Part shown: positions 1 through 8,702 of the stretch, piece after piece
Layout: each line of letters begins with the position of its first letter
Position numbering within the stretch: position 1 is the first letter of the stretch
Origin: 2-02-FULL-55-14 sp964534125
Lineage (GTDB): Bacteria > Bacteroidota > Ignavibacteria > UBA10030
Direction of reading: 5' to 3'
DNA: 64,000 nt
Assembly: GCA_964534125.1 (NCBI GenBank)
Contig: CAZHOJ010000003.1
Location: 248,001 to 312,000 of the forward strand
The notes under the pieces: model-generated
Databases searched by the model: none
What the model was told of the DNA's origin: nothing
The model's input: the letters and a program-made list of their open reading frames with translations, nothing else
Position numbers and translations under genes: made by a program

Positions 1-865
1 CAAGCTTCTCTGCGATGCCGATATAGCGCACCGCTCCGGGATCCATGCCGAACAGCTTCGCTCCCGCGGCGTCGATGGCGACCATGTTGGTCGAGATCAG
101 GAGGGAGCGCATCGTGACCACGTCATCGACCGAGACACCACGCGGGCCGTTCTCCTTCATGACGTAGTAGGCGTCGAGCACGTTCAGATGAGGCTTGAAG
201 AATGCAGAGAACTCAGCAATGCACTGGTGAAGATCGTTCCGATGCCAGAACCTGCGGTCCCACACAACGCCCATCAGGTTCTTCATCGCCATCGTGAGAC
301 GCGCACCGCCGTGGTTCTTCAGGACGGGGACATTGATGACGACATCCGACTCGAGGATGAGCTCGTGGACCTTCGCATCCTTCATCGTCGAGCCGTTCAC
401 CGCGACGGGATGGAAGTACCCTTCAGTGTTCGCCGGCGCCAGTCTCCCCTTCGCCGACTTCACGGCACGCGCAATGCCGCTATTGTCATAGCACCGTTCC
501 CAGTTGTCGCACGTATTGTCGAAGACCGAGACCTCCTTCGCTCCCGCCTGGTAGCATTGCCGCACGATCTCCTCGACAAGTTTCGGATTCGTGTTCCCGG
601 CCCGCTCCGGCGAAACATCCCAGCCGATGTTCGGCTTCACGACAACCTTCTGCCCCTTCTGGACGAAAGCACCGATCCCTCCGAGCGCCCCGATCCCCTG
701 CTGGAACATCTCTGCCGGCTCTCCCCCCTTGACGGCGACAAGATCGTATGGAGCCCCGGTGCGCTCCTGGTCCGACATCGATGCTGCGAGCATTTCCCAT
801 GGCTTCGCTGCGGAAGCGAGTACTGATAATCCGGCTGAGCGCCTCAGGAACGACCTCCGGTCCAT
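1..865 (-). CDS. DUF362 domain protein with Tat signal (truncated by window edge)
   Basis: The reading frame is open from an ATG at 865 to the window edge, giving the first 288 codons; the C-terminus lies outside. It begins MDRRSFLRRSAG, a twin-arginine export signal, followed by a short hydrophobic stretch. The body carries motifs typical of DUF362 proteins, such as VVVKPNIGWD, VFDNTCDNW, VINVPVLKNHGGARL and MKNLMGVVWDR, and a later VAIDAAGAKLFG stretch. DUF362 proteins are often exported, and some are fused to ferredoxin domains; the exact reaction is not established, so I assign no function. The iron-sulfur protein at 2204-3181 is nearby on the same strand but separated by an opposite-strand gene, so I do not infer an operon. 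Confidence 0.85.
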   Translation of the reverse strand, partial: MDRRSFLRRSAGLSVLASAAKPWEMLAASMSDQERTGAPYDLVAVKGGEPAEMFQQGIGALGGIGAFVQKGQKVVVKPNIGWDVSPERAGNTNPKLVEEIVRQCYQAGAKEVSVFDNTCDNWERCYDNSGIARAVKSAKGRLAPANTEGYFHPVAVNGSTMKDAKVHELILESDVVINVPVLKNHGGARLTMAMKNLMGVVWDRRFWHRNDLHQCIAEFSAFFKPHLNVLDAYYVMKENGPRGVSVDDVVTMRSLLISTNMVAIDAAGAKLFGMDPGAVRYIGIAEKL

Positions 866-992
866 ATGATCCTCCCTATGATTGTGCGTGAGCGATGTTC
901 GCAGATTTGGGATGCAACTATCCTGCCAGCATTCTGAGGCTACGGGCGGGATGTAAGTCTCCCACGAGCAATCAAATCCTCAAAAAATCGAT

Positions 993-1000
993 TACATTTG
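993..1000 (+). promoter_or_regulatory. Possible FCB-type -7 element (TAnnTTTG)
   Basis: TACATTTG matches the -7 consensus TAnnTTTG of Bacteroidota-type primary sigma factors. No clear -33 TTG is seen at the usual distance. If it is used, transcription starts around 1005, which argues that the TTG at 998 is not the start codon of the following gene and favours the TTG at 1031. Confidence 0.3.
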
Positions 1001-1030
1001 CCCCATGTGAGCCTTGCCAGGGACCTCTCT

Positions 1031-2164
1031 TTGCAAAAATTGGAAACGTGGACACTCAAACGGCTCTTTGCCCTCTCACTCACGGGGGCAGCCGTGCTGG
1101 CCTCTGTATCGGCACAAGTTCCGGAAGGTGCTTCGCTGGGCGGGGTGGTCATCGATTCACAAAGGGGCGATCCTCTCCCGCAGGTCAACGTCTTCCTCGC
1201 GAACACAACCCTCGGTTCGGTCACTGATATTGACGGCCGGTTCCTCATTGCCGGCATCCCTGCCGGTGTGTACGATCTCATTGTTTCGAGTCCGGCATAC
1301 CAACGCGACGTTCGACGAATCGAGATCCGCCAGAAGGACAGGACCGACCTTCGGATCCTTCTGACCGAGCGGGTGATCGAAGAACGACCGGTGGACATCG
1401 TGGGGAAGGAGCCTGACGTGTGGCGCGAACGGCTCGAAACGTTCAGAGCGCACCTGTTCGGGAAGACCCGGAACAGCGAACACTGCACCCTCCTCAATCC
1501 GGAGGTTCTCGAGCTCACGGTGGACGATGAGGTCGGCCGGTTCGAAGCGACATCTCCATCTCCACTGATCATCGAGAACCGGGCGCTGGGGTATCGGATC
1601 GAGCTGATCATCCGGTTCTTCACAGTCGACCACCGCCAGGTCCGGATCAGCGGATGGCCTCGCTTTGTGGACCTCATGCCGGCATCGGGCGAGGAGCGTG
1701 ATCGATGGCAGAACGAACGCGCTCGCGCCTATCACGGATCCATTCGACATTTTCTGGCAGCGCTCATCAGGGGGAGGCTCAGAGAGGAAGGATTCAGGCT
1801 GTCGCAGGTACGCGAGATACATCCTTTCCGTCGGATGAGTGTCGTTCGTGAGTCGGCGCTGCGGGATCGAATGCTGACCTTCGATCCCCCGACGAACAGA
1901 TACACTTTGTTCTTCGAGCACTACCTGCGGATCGACTATCTGGCGGAAGAACCGGAACGGGACTTTCGGGAATACGCCGAAACGATGCTGGGGTGGGACC
2001 GGGCAGCCACCAACGACTGGCAGGTTTCATGGCTGCGGCTTCTTGGGTTGAGTGCAATGGTCATGCCGGATGGCATTCCGATCGATCCTTCGCAACTCGA
2101 GACGTACGGATACTGGGCGTGGGAACGTGTTGGGGAATGGCTTCCGCTTGACTTCCGTCCCTAG
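1031..2164 (+). CDS. Exported protein with carboxypeptidase-regulatory-like domain
   Basis: A signal peptide (KRLFALSLTGAAVLASVSAQ) is followed, at about residues 30-110, by a carboxypeptidase-D regulatory-like domain: GGVVIDSQRGDPLPQVNVFL, then a GSVTDIDGRFLIAGIPAGVY turn. This Ig-like beta-sandwich is common at the N-terminus of TonB-dependent receptors and surface proteins of the FCB group. The remaining 260 residues are not a TonB barrel and I do not recognise them; they resemble other unassigned periplasmic proteins of this group. There is no ATG start. In-frame candidates are TTG at 998, GTG at 1007 and TTG at 1031; I chose 1031 because a possible -7 element overlaps 998 and the signal peptide then has a short n-region. 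The gene converges on the iron-sulfur gene. Confidence 0.7.
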   Translation: MQKLETWTLKRLFALSLTGAAVLASVSAQVPEGASLGGVVIDSQRGDPLPQVNVFLANTTLGSVTDIDGRFLIAGIPAGVYDLIVSSPAYQRDVRRIEIRQKDRTDLRILLTERVIEERPVDIVGKEPDVWRERLETFRAHLFGKTRNSEHCTLLNPEVLELTVDDEVGRFEATSPSPLIIENRALGYRIELIIRFFTVDHRQVRISGWPRFVDLMPASGEERDRWQNERARAYHGSIRHFLAALIRGRLREEGFRLSQVREIHPFRRMSVVRESALRDRMLTFDPPTNRYTLFFEHYLRIDYLAEEPERDFREYAETMLGWDRAATNDWQVSWLRLLGLSAMVMPDGIPIDPSQLETYGYWAWERVGEWLPLDFRP

Positions 2165-2203
2165 GACGTCGCGGCGGGACGGCTTCGCCCTCTCTCACAT
2201 CTG

Positions 2204-3181
2204 CTAGCACTGCTCCACTGCAGGTAGCTCGGCCTCCATCTCTGCCGGCATCTTCAACAGGTCCATGACCTCGAGCGGATCTCCCTTCGATGGGTCGCGC
2301 ACAAGTGAGATCGCTCCATACGCGCACTTGCTCACACAGATGCCGCACCCCATGCATCGGGCACCATCAACATTCGTATGAAGGTCCTGCGTGCTCAACG
2401 CATCGAACTGGCAGTAGTCGTTGCAGTCCCCGCAAACCTCGCACATGGACTCGTCAACCTCGGCAACATATCCGGAAGAAGCGAGCATGTTCGACCCGTG
2501 CTGGTGCGACTGCATTGCCCCGCAGCAGCACTTGAAGCAATTGCAGATCGCATAGAACCGCCCCAGCATGGCATCCTTGAAGAAGGCATGATGCACATGC
2601 CCCCGCTCATCCTCCTCCTTCAGGATCTGCTCAGCCTCGTCACGCGTGATCCGGCGGGACCGGCCGGGATGGTGCTCCTGAGCGAAGCTGGCGAACGGCT
2701 CACCGACGATGAGACATACATCGAGCGGCGCGCACGGTTCCTTGCGCGATGCCCGGCACGGGCAATCGAGGACGACAATGTGGTCGGGATTCTTGAGAAT
2801 GATGTCGCGTGCGACGGGATACGGGATGACACGTTCCGGACATTCCAGCGCTATGTCACGGTCCACACGTATCAGCTGCGTGGCTGCCTCGAGTGGTACA
2901 ACTTTGCCATGGTATGTGTCCCCCCAGCTGAAGCGACTCCCCTCTCCGTTGCCGGACGCTTCGCCTGCCCTTTCTACTGCACGCTTCTCGATCCACCTCC
3001 CCAACGGTTCGAGAAGGTTCGAGAGCCGATGATCACCCCGTGCCACATCGATGTAGAGATACGTCCAGCGCAGGTATGCGTAGCCGTGAAGAAGCTCCAT
3101 CAGGCTGCCGCCCGTCGTTCTCCATTCTTCAACGAACTGACGGGTGGAGGGAGAGAGGAGCCGGTACAGGATCGTGTGCAT
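2204..3181 (-). CDS. 4Fe-4S dicluster ferredoxin-domain protein
   Basis: The start at 3181 (MHTILYRLL) has AGGAGG eight bases upstream; a longer frame exists but would overlap the opposite-strand lipoprotein gene. The product is 325 residues. Cysteine groups in order are DCPCRASRKEPC...DVC near residues 139-156, CNCFKCCCG near 213-221, and a C-terminal pair of 4Fe-4S motifs, CEVCGDCNDYC and CMGCGICVSKC, near 245-295. The last two are standard bacterial ferredoxin motifs. The upstream cysteines may hold another metal site. The protein has no signal peptide, so it is probably cytoplasmic and acts in electron transfer; the partner is unknown. It stands alone on its strand. Confidence 0.85.
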   Translation of the reverse strand: MHTILYRLLSPSTRQFVEEWRTTGGSLMELLHGYAYLRWTYLYIDVARGDHRLSNLLEPLGRWIEKRAVERAGEASGNGEGSRFSWGDTYHGKVVPLEAATQLIRVDRDIALECPERVIPYPVARDIILKNPDHIVVLDCPCRASRKEPCAPLDVCLIVGEPFASFAQEHHPGRSRRITRDEAEQILKEEDERGHVHHAFFKDAMLGRFYAICNCFKCCCGAMQSHQHGSNMLASSGYVAEVDESMCEVCGDCNDYCQFDALSTQDLHTNVDGARCMGCGICVSKCAYGAISLVRDPSKGDPLEVMDLLKMPAEMEAELPAVEQC

Positions 3182-3404
3182 TGCGGGGGGCCTCCTGTTC
3201 GGTTCACGGAGAGACAACCAATTCTGTACCAGCAGCACCATGGCACGGAGATTGAGTCGTTGGGCATGGAAGCATCCCAAATCGGCCCTCTTGAGCGGTG
3301 AGGGACGCTTCTTTCGCATATCTGAGAGAGCGATGCCATATATGGAATCCTTCCTGTTCCTGGTATCGTTGCTCATCCACCTAGCGGGAAAGGACTCAGG
3401 AATA

Positions 3405-3899
3405 ATGAAGAAGATACTGTTCGTTGGAATCATGCTGTCGCTCATGGTCGCCACCGGCTGCAAAGAGGACGACCCCTCCTCCCCCGATACAGCAGTTGTC
3501 GAGGCGATCATTACACATTGGGGGTTCGATTTCTCGGCCGGAGCACCCGATACCGTTGATTTCACACGCAACGATGGGGAGACCATCGGCTGGCAGCCCG
3601 GCGGAGCGACGAATCCCGGTTACCCATCCTATGGTTCGTACATCTGGTTCCGAACAAGCAACAATTCGATGGTCAATGAAACGAAGGACATGGGCATCGT
3701 GGACCTTGCATCCGTCACCGCTGTCCCCGAGGCGTGGGACGTGAGTCCGCTCATCCCGCCGCTCCTTGTTGACCATGTGATCGTAGCGGCGTGCATGGAC
3801 GGCTATGTGAAGTTCAAAGTGCTTTCGACAGACAGTACCGGCTTCTGGCCGGCAAGAGTGCAATACGTGTTTTCCGCCACGACGAGCTTTCCCGACTGA
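3405..3899 (+). CDS. Lipoprotein of unknown function (HmuY-like?)
   Basis: The start at 3405 is supported by a CAGGA five bases upstream and by an immediate lipoprotein signal, MKKILFVGIMLSLMVATGC, with the lipobox cysteine at residue 19. The 145-residue mature part starts with an acidic, Ser/Pro-rich linker, then holds a beta-rich region with WGFDFSAG, SYGSYIWFRT and DGYVKFKVLSTDST. The last element recalls the HmuY family of heme-binding FCB lipoproteins, but I cannot place the heme ligands, so this is only a suggestion. An open extension upstream to 3144 has no signal and overlaps the opposite gene, so I rejected it. Confidence 0.7.
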   Translation: MKKILFVGIMLSLMVATGCKEDDPSSPDTAVVEAIITHWGFDFSAGAPDTVDFTRNDGETIGWQPGGATNPGYPSYGSYIWFRTSNNSMVNETKDMGIVDLASVTAVPEAWDVSPLIPPLLVDHVIVAACMDGYVKFKVLSTDSTGFWPARVQYVFSATTSFPD

Positions 3900-3967
3900 G
3901 CCCGAGTGATCGGCGCTCCCGGCCGTGAGGGAGGTCAGTCTGCATCGATAACAAAAAGGAGGATGGT

Positions 3968-4264
3968 ATGGCCACGTTCATGCTCCTTACCAAGCTTCCG
4001 TCCGAGACCCTGAAGGACCCGAAGCATCGCGAATCGGTCGGCCGCTCCTGGTTCGACGAGGTCAAGGCAAAATGTCCGGATGTCAGATGGATCGATCACT
4101 ACGCGCTCCTCGGGCCGTACGATTTCCTCGACATCTATGAAGCATCCTCGCCTGAAGAAGCGGCGAAAGTATCGATGATCACCATGTTGAAGGGCGCGGT
4201 CGAGGCAGAGACCTGGACCGCCCTGCCGTACAAGGACTTCCTGAGGATCTCCAAAGAGATGTAG
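3968..4264 (+). CDS. GYD domain protein
   Basis: This 98-residue protein matches the GYD family of small alpha/beta-barrel-like proteins: ATFMLLTKLPSETL at the start, then the family signature LGPYDFLDIYEA at about residues 49-60, where PYD stands in for GYD. Family members are widespread and have no established reaction. AAGGAGG lies just upstream of the ATG. It is followed by a strong terminator and appears monocistronic or co-transcribed with the lipoprotein gene 70 bases upstream. Confidence 0.88.
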   Translation: MATFMLLTKLPSETLKDPKHRESVGRSWFDEVKAKCPDVRWIDHYALLGPYDFLDIYEASSPEEAAKVSMITMLKGAVEAETWTALPYKDFLRISKEM

Positions 4265-4305
4265 GAGCCATTCTCAATATCCCGGGCCGTCGCAAATGGC
4301 AGATG

Positions 4306-4341
4306 AAGGGCGCTCTGATGCAACACAGGGCGCCCTTTTTT
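4306..4341 (+). terminator. Rho-independent terminator after the GYD gene
   Basis: AAGGGCGC (4306-4313) pairs with GCGCCCTT (4330-4337) and the stem runs into a six-T tract. Confidence 0.85.
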
Positions 4342-4385
4342 CGTTTATGAGGGATGTGTGAACTGGTCCATGTCCGGAGAATACC

Positions 4386-6608
4386 ATGACCCGATGCTGG
4401 CTGGCATCCCTTCTCGCCGCGACCCTCACTTGCTTCGCATTCCCTCAGGAGTCCTCTTCACCTCACACGCTGACCGCGGTCCGGATCGATCGACCGATCC
4501 AGCTCACCGGCGACCTCCTCGATCCTCTGTGGAGGACCGCATCCTCCGTCGAACTCCCGTACGAGTTCCAGCCGGGAGAGAACACGCCTGCACCACAGCG
4601 CACAGAGGTCGTGGCCCTCTACGACACTGAGCACCTGTATCTGGGCTTCCGTTGTTTCGATACGCGTCCACAGGAGATCCGGGCGAACCTGTCCGACCGC
4701 GACAGGATCTTTTCAGACGATTACATCATCATCGTCCTCGATACGTATGGTGACTATCAGCGCGGGTACGAGCTCGCCGTGAATCCCCGGGGCATTCAGG
4801 GCGACCTTATGATGAGCAGCGGCGGTGAGGATCCGAGTTTCGACATGATCTGGGAATCAGCTGCATCCCTGACCGATGATGGCTGGACCGCAGAAATGAT
4901 GATCCCGTTCAAGAGCCTGCGCTTCCCGGCGCAGGCCGAGCAACGCTGGGGGCTCAGCATCGCCCGCAATATCCCCCGCGAGAGCAGGATCATGACCAGC
5001 TGGACCCCCATCGACCGGGCAAAGCCCAACTTCATGGTCCAGGGCGGCCGCCTGGAGGGACTGCGCGACCTTCATTCAGGAGGGTCAGTGGAAGTGCTCC
5101 CGTATGTTCTCGGGCAACAGTCGAGCGCTCTCTCGAACACCGGAGACCCGACTTCACCGTTCGTGAACGGGAATGTGCAGGGAAGGATCGGCGGTGGTTT
5201 CCGCTATACACCGAGCTCTGATTTCGCGCTCGACTTCGTCGTGAATCCCGATTTCAGCCAGGTGGAATCCGACGCCGACCAGATCAGCGTCAATACAACC
5301 TTTGCGCTGTCGTATGAGGAACGGCGGCCCTTCTTCCTGGAATCGGCAGAGCTCCTGCAGACCCCGATGTACTATTCGCGTTCGATCAACAATCCTCTCT
5401 ACGCCGGCAGGATCGTCGGCAAGACCGGATCGCTGTCGTACATGTACATCGGAGCACAGGACCGAAATTCTGTTCTCGTCATCCCGGGGGAGGATGAGAG
5501 CAGCACCGTCCCCACGTCGCTCACATCCTATGCGAACATCGGCCGGCTGCGCTATAATCTTGAAGACGAAAGCTACATCGGGGCCATGGCATTCGGACGG
5601 AACTTCCCGGACGCGCACAATTACCTCCTCGGATTCGATTGGAACTACAAGTTCTGGACAAACTGGTACTTCAACGGAGAAGGATTTCTGACGAACACGA
5701 AGGAGTTGCAGGACACCGCACTCTTCGCGTCACAGCGGGCGTTCGGGTCGACCGGGAAGAGCGCCGGCCTGGACGGTGAGCAGTACTCCGGCGAGGGGAT
5801 ACACATCGTCCTGTCACACAGCGGCCGGGATTACGGGTTCGACGCCGTCTACAACGATTTCTCGCCAACGTATCAGACCTATAACGGCTCCTTTTCATCC
5901 GTCGATTACAGGCAGGTCTGGCTCAACCAGAGATACACGCTCTACTGGGAGAATTCCTTCATTGAACGGGCGAACGCCTACCTCTCGGGGGGAACACGGC
6001 ACAATCATGAGGGCATCCTGAAGGAGCTCGTCCTTCAGCCCCAAATGAGTGTGACGCTGCGCGGCCAGACACAGATCAGCGTTTCATATCTGCTCGTGAA
6101 TGAAGAACACCTGCGGGGTGTCCGGCTGAAGAATGCCCGGCGTGTGCTCTTCAACGCAAGCTCCCGTGCCTGGGACGCATTCTCCTTCAGCCTGTACGGC
6201 CAGATCGGCCGGTTCATATACCGTTCCTCGACCCCCGAAATGGGGGACGGACACAGGCTCGGATGCTCCATCACCCTCCGGCCGACGAGCAGTCTGAAGC
6301 TGGACATGTCATACGATACCGAGCGATTGGCCCGCGCATCGACCGGGGAGACGCTGTACGATGGTTATGTCGTCCGGACCGTGGGCATCTATCAGTTCAC
6401 ACCTGAAATGTTCCTCCGAACGATCCTCCAATACAACTCATTTTCCCGAACGATCAATGTGTATCCGCTCTTCAGCTACAAGCTGAACGCACTCACAACA
6501 TTCTACGCCGGTCTGACCAACGACTATTCCTACTATGGCGATCCGAACGGCTTCACGACCACCGACCGGCAGTTCTTCGTGAAGGTCCAGTACCTGTTCC
6601 GAAGCTGA
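4386..6608 (+). CDS. DUF5916 outer-membrane protein with N-terminal CBM9-like domain
   Basis: The 740-residue product has a signal peptide (residues 1-20). Next comes a carbohydrate-binding family 9-like beta-sandwich at about 30-215, with LTGDLLDPLWRTAS, YDTEHLYLGFRCFD, DDYIIIVLDTYGD and AEMMIPFKSLRF, the classic layout of this domain. The rest (about 230-740) is a beta-barrel of the DUF5916 type, rich in alternating aromatic strands (RRPFFLESAELL, IGRLRYNLEDESYIG) and ending in FFVKVQYLFRS with a terminal aromatic-containing strand. Such proteins are abundant in FCB bacteria and are thought to sit in the outer membrane; the ligand is unknown. The gene stands alone between a terminator and dinG. 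Confidence 0.88.
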   Translation: MTRCWLASLLAATLTCFAFPQESSSPHTLTAVRIDRPIQLTGDLLDPLWRTASSVELPYEFQPGENTPAPQRTEVVALYDTEHLYLGFRCFDTRPQEIRANLSDRDRIFSDDYIIIVLDTYGDYQRGYELAVNPRGIQGDLMMSSGGEDPSFDMIWESAASLTDDGWTAEMMIPFKSLRFPAQAEQRWGLSIARNIPRESRIMTSWTPIDRAKPNFMVQGGRLEGLRDLHSGGSVEVLPYVLGQQSSALSNTGDPTSPFVNGNVQGRIGGGFRYTPSSDFALDFVVNPDFSQVESDADQISVNTTFALSYEERRPFFLESAELLQTPMYYSRSINNPLYAGRIVGKTGSLSYMYIGAQDRNSVLVIPGEDESSTVPTSLTSYANIGRLRYNLEDESYIGAMAFGRNFPDAHNYLLGFDWNYKFWTNWYFNGEGFLTNTKELQDTALFASQRAFGSTGKSAGLDGEQYSGEGIHIVLSHSGRDYGFDAVYNDFSPTYQTYNGSFSSVDYRQVWLNQRYTLYWENSFIERANAYLSGGTRHNHEGILKELVLQPQMSVTLRGQTQISVSYLLVNEEHLRGVRLKNARRVLFNASSRAWDAFSFSLYGQIGRFIYRSSTPEMGDGHRLGCSITLRPTSSLKLDMSYDTERLARASTGETLYDGYVVRTVGIYQFTPEMFLRTILQYNSFSRTINVYPLFSYKLNALTTFYAGLTNDYSYYGDPNGFTTTDRQFFVKVQYLFRS

Positions 6609-6702
6609 CAAGGGCCGTCCACCATCGCACTTCTGTGCGCGAACGGCAAAGATGTTCCCCCTCATTTTCGTACCTTAGGCTGGCGCCTGGAAAGCGCCGG
6701 CC

Positions 6703-8694
6703 ATGTCCTCCTTTGACACACATATTCACGACATCTTTGGACCTGACGGTTCTCTGGCCCGTTTGGAGGGAATGGAGTTCCGCCCCCAGCAGCTCGATAT
6801 GGCCCTCGCCGTTGCGGACGCCATCGAGCAGAACTCCCGGCTGATCGTCGAGGCACCCACCGGTGTCGGCAAGAGCCTCGCCTATCTCGTGCCATCGGCC
6901 CTTTTCGCTCTCCATCAGGAAAGGCGCGCGCTGCTGTGCACGCACACGAAGAACCTGCAGGAGCAACTCTTCTCGAAGGACCTCCCTCTCGCCGGAAAGC
7001 TCATCGGCGAGTCCATCCCCGCGGCAACGCTCAAGGGAAGAAGGAACTACCTCTGCACAACACGCCTCGCAAACGCCCTCCACGCACAGCGGTCGTTGTT
7101 CGAGAAGGAGGACAGACCTGCGCTCGAACGCCTCGCAGCATGGGCAGAGACCACACGTGACGGTGACCTCGAGCATCTTCCCTTCAATGTCCCCTCCTCC
7201 GTCTGGAGCGCCGTCGCTTCAGAACAGGGCACATGTTCGCCCAAGCATTGCGGTACGGAATGCTTCTTCCAGAAGGCCAAGCTGAAGGCAAGAAGCTCTC
7301 CCATCGTCATCCTGAATCATGCACTGTTCTTCACGCTGTTCGCCATGCAGGAGCGCGAGGACCACTTCCTGTACCCGAACGATTTTGTCGTGTTCGACGA
7401 GGCTCACACACTGGAGCAGATCGCGGGGACAGGCACGGGGAAGAGCATCTCCCGGAATCAGGTCCTGTTCGCTATCCATCGTGTGTACAATCCCCGGACG
7501 AAAAAGGGTATCCTGGGCGGGAGGAAGGGACCAGCGGCGCTCGTGAAGGAGGTCCGCACGCTGTGCCAGGAAACAGAGGGAGCGGTGGAGGATTTCTTCG
7601 CATCGTTGGACCAGGTGGCAGCCCGTGCCGGGACATACGGCGGCACGGTCCGCGTCACGGTCCCTCATATCGTCGCTGATACGATCACCGGACCGCTTCA
7701 TGACCTGCAGCACCGCCTGAAAGACCTCGACAAGGATGGTGGCGCCTCCCTCAATAAAGAGGAGGCCGCCGCGACACGGCGACTTCTGTCAGAGGCGGAG
7801 TACCAGATACGGTCGTTTCTGCATCAGGAAGACAAGGGATTGACCTACTGGATCGAGCGGTCGAGGGGACGCTCGGGGAATGTCCAGCTGCACGCCGCCC
7901 CGACGAGCATCGCAGACAGCGTCGGTCCCCTTCTGTTCGGCCGCGGGCCGGCAGTCATCATGACGAGCGCAACGCTGACCGTCGCAGGATCTGCCCGATA
8001 TGTCCAGGACCGTCTCGGGGCGCGCGACGCGGAAGCCCGGTTGCTCGATTCCCCGTTCGATACCCGGCGGCAAATGCGCATTCGCGTGTCAGCAGCGCTG
8101 CCGACACCCGACCAGCCGGCTTATGAGGAGCAGCTCCCAGCGGCCATCATGGAAAGCCTTCGGCTCTCGGAAGGAAAGGCACTGGTGCTCTTCACCTCCA
8201 ACAAGATGCTCCGGTCGGCCCTGGCGGCCCTCCGTCTGGAGATCGAGGCCCAGGGGTGGACCTGTCTTGCGCAGGACGGACTCATCCCGCGGCATGAACT
8301 GCTTGACAGGTTCCGTGAGGACGTACATTCAGTGCTTTTTGGGCTGGATAGTTTCTGGATGGGAGTTGACGTCCCGGGCGAAGCGCTCGAGCATGTCATC
8401 ATTACGCGGTTGCCATTCGCCGTACCGGACCACCCCCTGACGGAAGCCAGGATGGAACGTATCGCCGCTGCGGGGGGAAACACATTCCTGGACTTTCAGC
8501 TTCCCGAGGCGATCCTCAAGCTGCGACAGGGTATCGGGCGGCTGATACGATCGACTGACGATCGGGGGATCGTCACTATCCTGGATTCCCGTATCGTCCG
8601 GAAGCAGTACGGCAGGCACATCATATCCTCCCTCCCCCCGTGCCCTGTCGAGATCATCCATCCTGATGGTTCCGTGGAGGAGGTGGAGCGGTAG
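6703..8694 (+). CDS. dinG: DinG-family ATP-dependent DNA helicase
   Basis: A 663-residue superfamily 2 helicase of the XPD/DinG type, which unwinds DNA 5' to 3'. Visible motifs: FRPQQLDMA (Q-like), Walker A EAPTGVGKS (residues 50-58), TKNLQEQL, and the DEAH box at about 232-235. Four cysteines fit the family's Fe-S cluster: C118 (NYLC), C178, C183 and C187 (TCSPKHCGTEC). C-terminal motifs include VIMTSATL, FGLDSFWMGVDVPG and RQGIGRLIRS. There is no N-terminal exonuclease domain. The gene ends eight bases before the convergent kinase gene. Confidence 0.93.
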   Translation: MSSFDTHIHDIFGPDGSLARLEGMEFRPQQLDMALAVADAIEQNSRLIVEAPTGVGKSLAYLVPSALFALHQERRALLCTHTKNLQEQLFSKDLPLAGKLIGESIPAATLKGRRNYLCTTRLANALHAQRSLFEKEDRPALERLAAWAETTRDGDLEHLPFNVPSSVWSAVASEQGTCSPKHCGTECFFQKAKLKARSSPIVILNHALFFTLFAMQEREDHFLYPNDFVVFDEAHTLEQIAGTGTGKSISRNQVLFAIHRVYNPRTKKGILGGRKGPAALVKEVRTLCQETEGAVEDFFASLDQVAARAGTYGGTVRVTVPHIVADTITGPLHDLQHRLKDLDKDGGASLNKEEAAATRRLLSEAEYQIRSFLHQEDKGLTYWIERSRGRSGNVQLHAAPTSIADSVGPLLFGRGPAVIMTSATLTVAGSARYVQDRLGARDAEARLLDSPFDTRRQMRIRVSAALPTPDQPAYEEQLPAAIMESLRLSEGKALVLFTSNKMLRSALAALRLEIEAQGWTCLAQDGLIPRHELLDRFREDVHSVLFGLDSFWMGVDVPGEALEHVIITRLPFAVPDHPLTEARMERIAAAGGNTFLDFQLPEAILKLRQGIGRLIRSTDDRGIVTILDSRIVRKQYGRHIISSLPPCPVEIIHPDGSVEEVER

Positions 8695-8702
8695 GTCGCG
8701 TC

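Noticed and set aside
188..826. 212-residue open frame on the plus strand
   Set aside because: It lies wholly inside the minus-strand DUF362 frame, which carries family motifs and a Tat signal; the plus frame has no recognisable features.
2378..3301. 307-residue open frame on the plus strand
   Set aside because: Antisense to the iron-sulfur protein gene, whose cysteine motifs are unmistakable.
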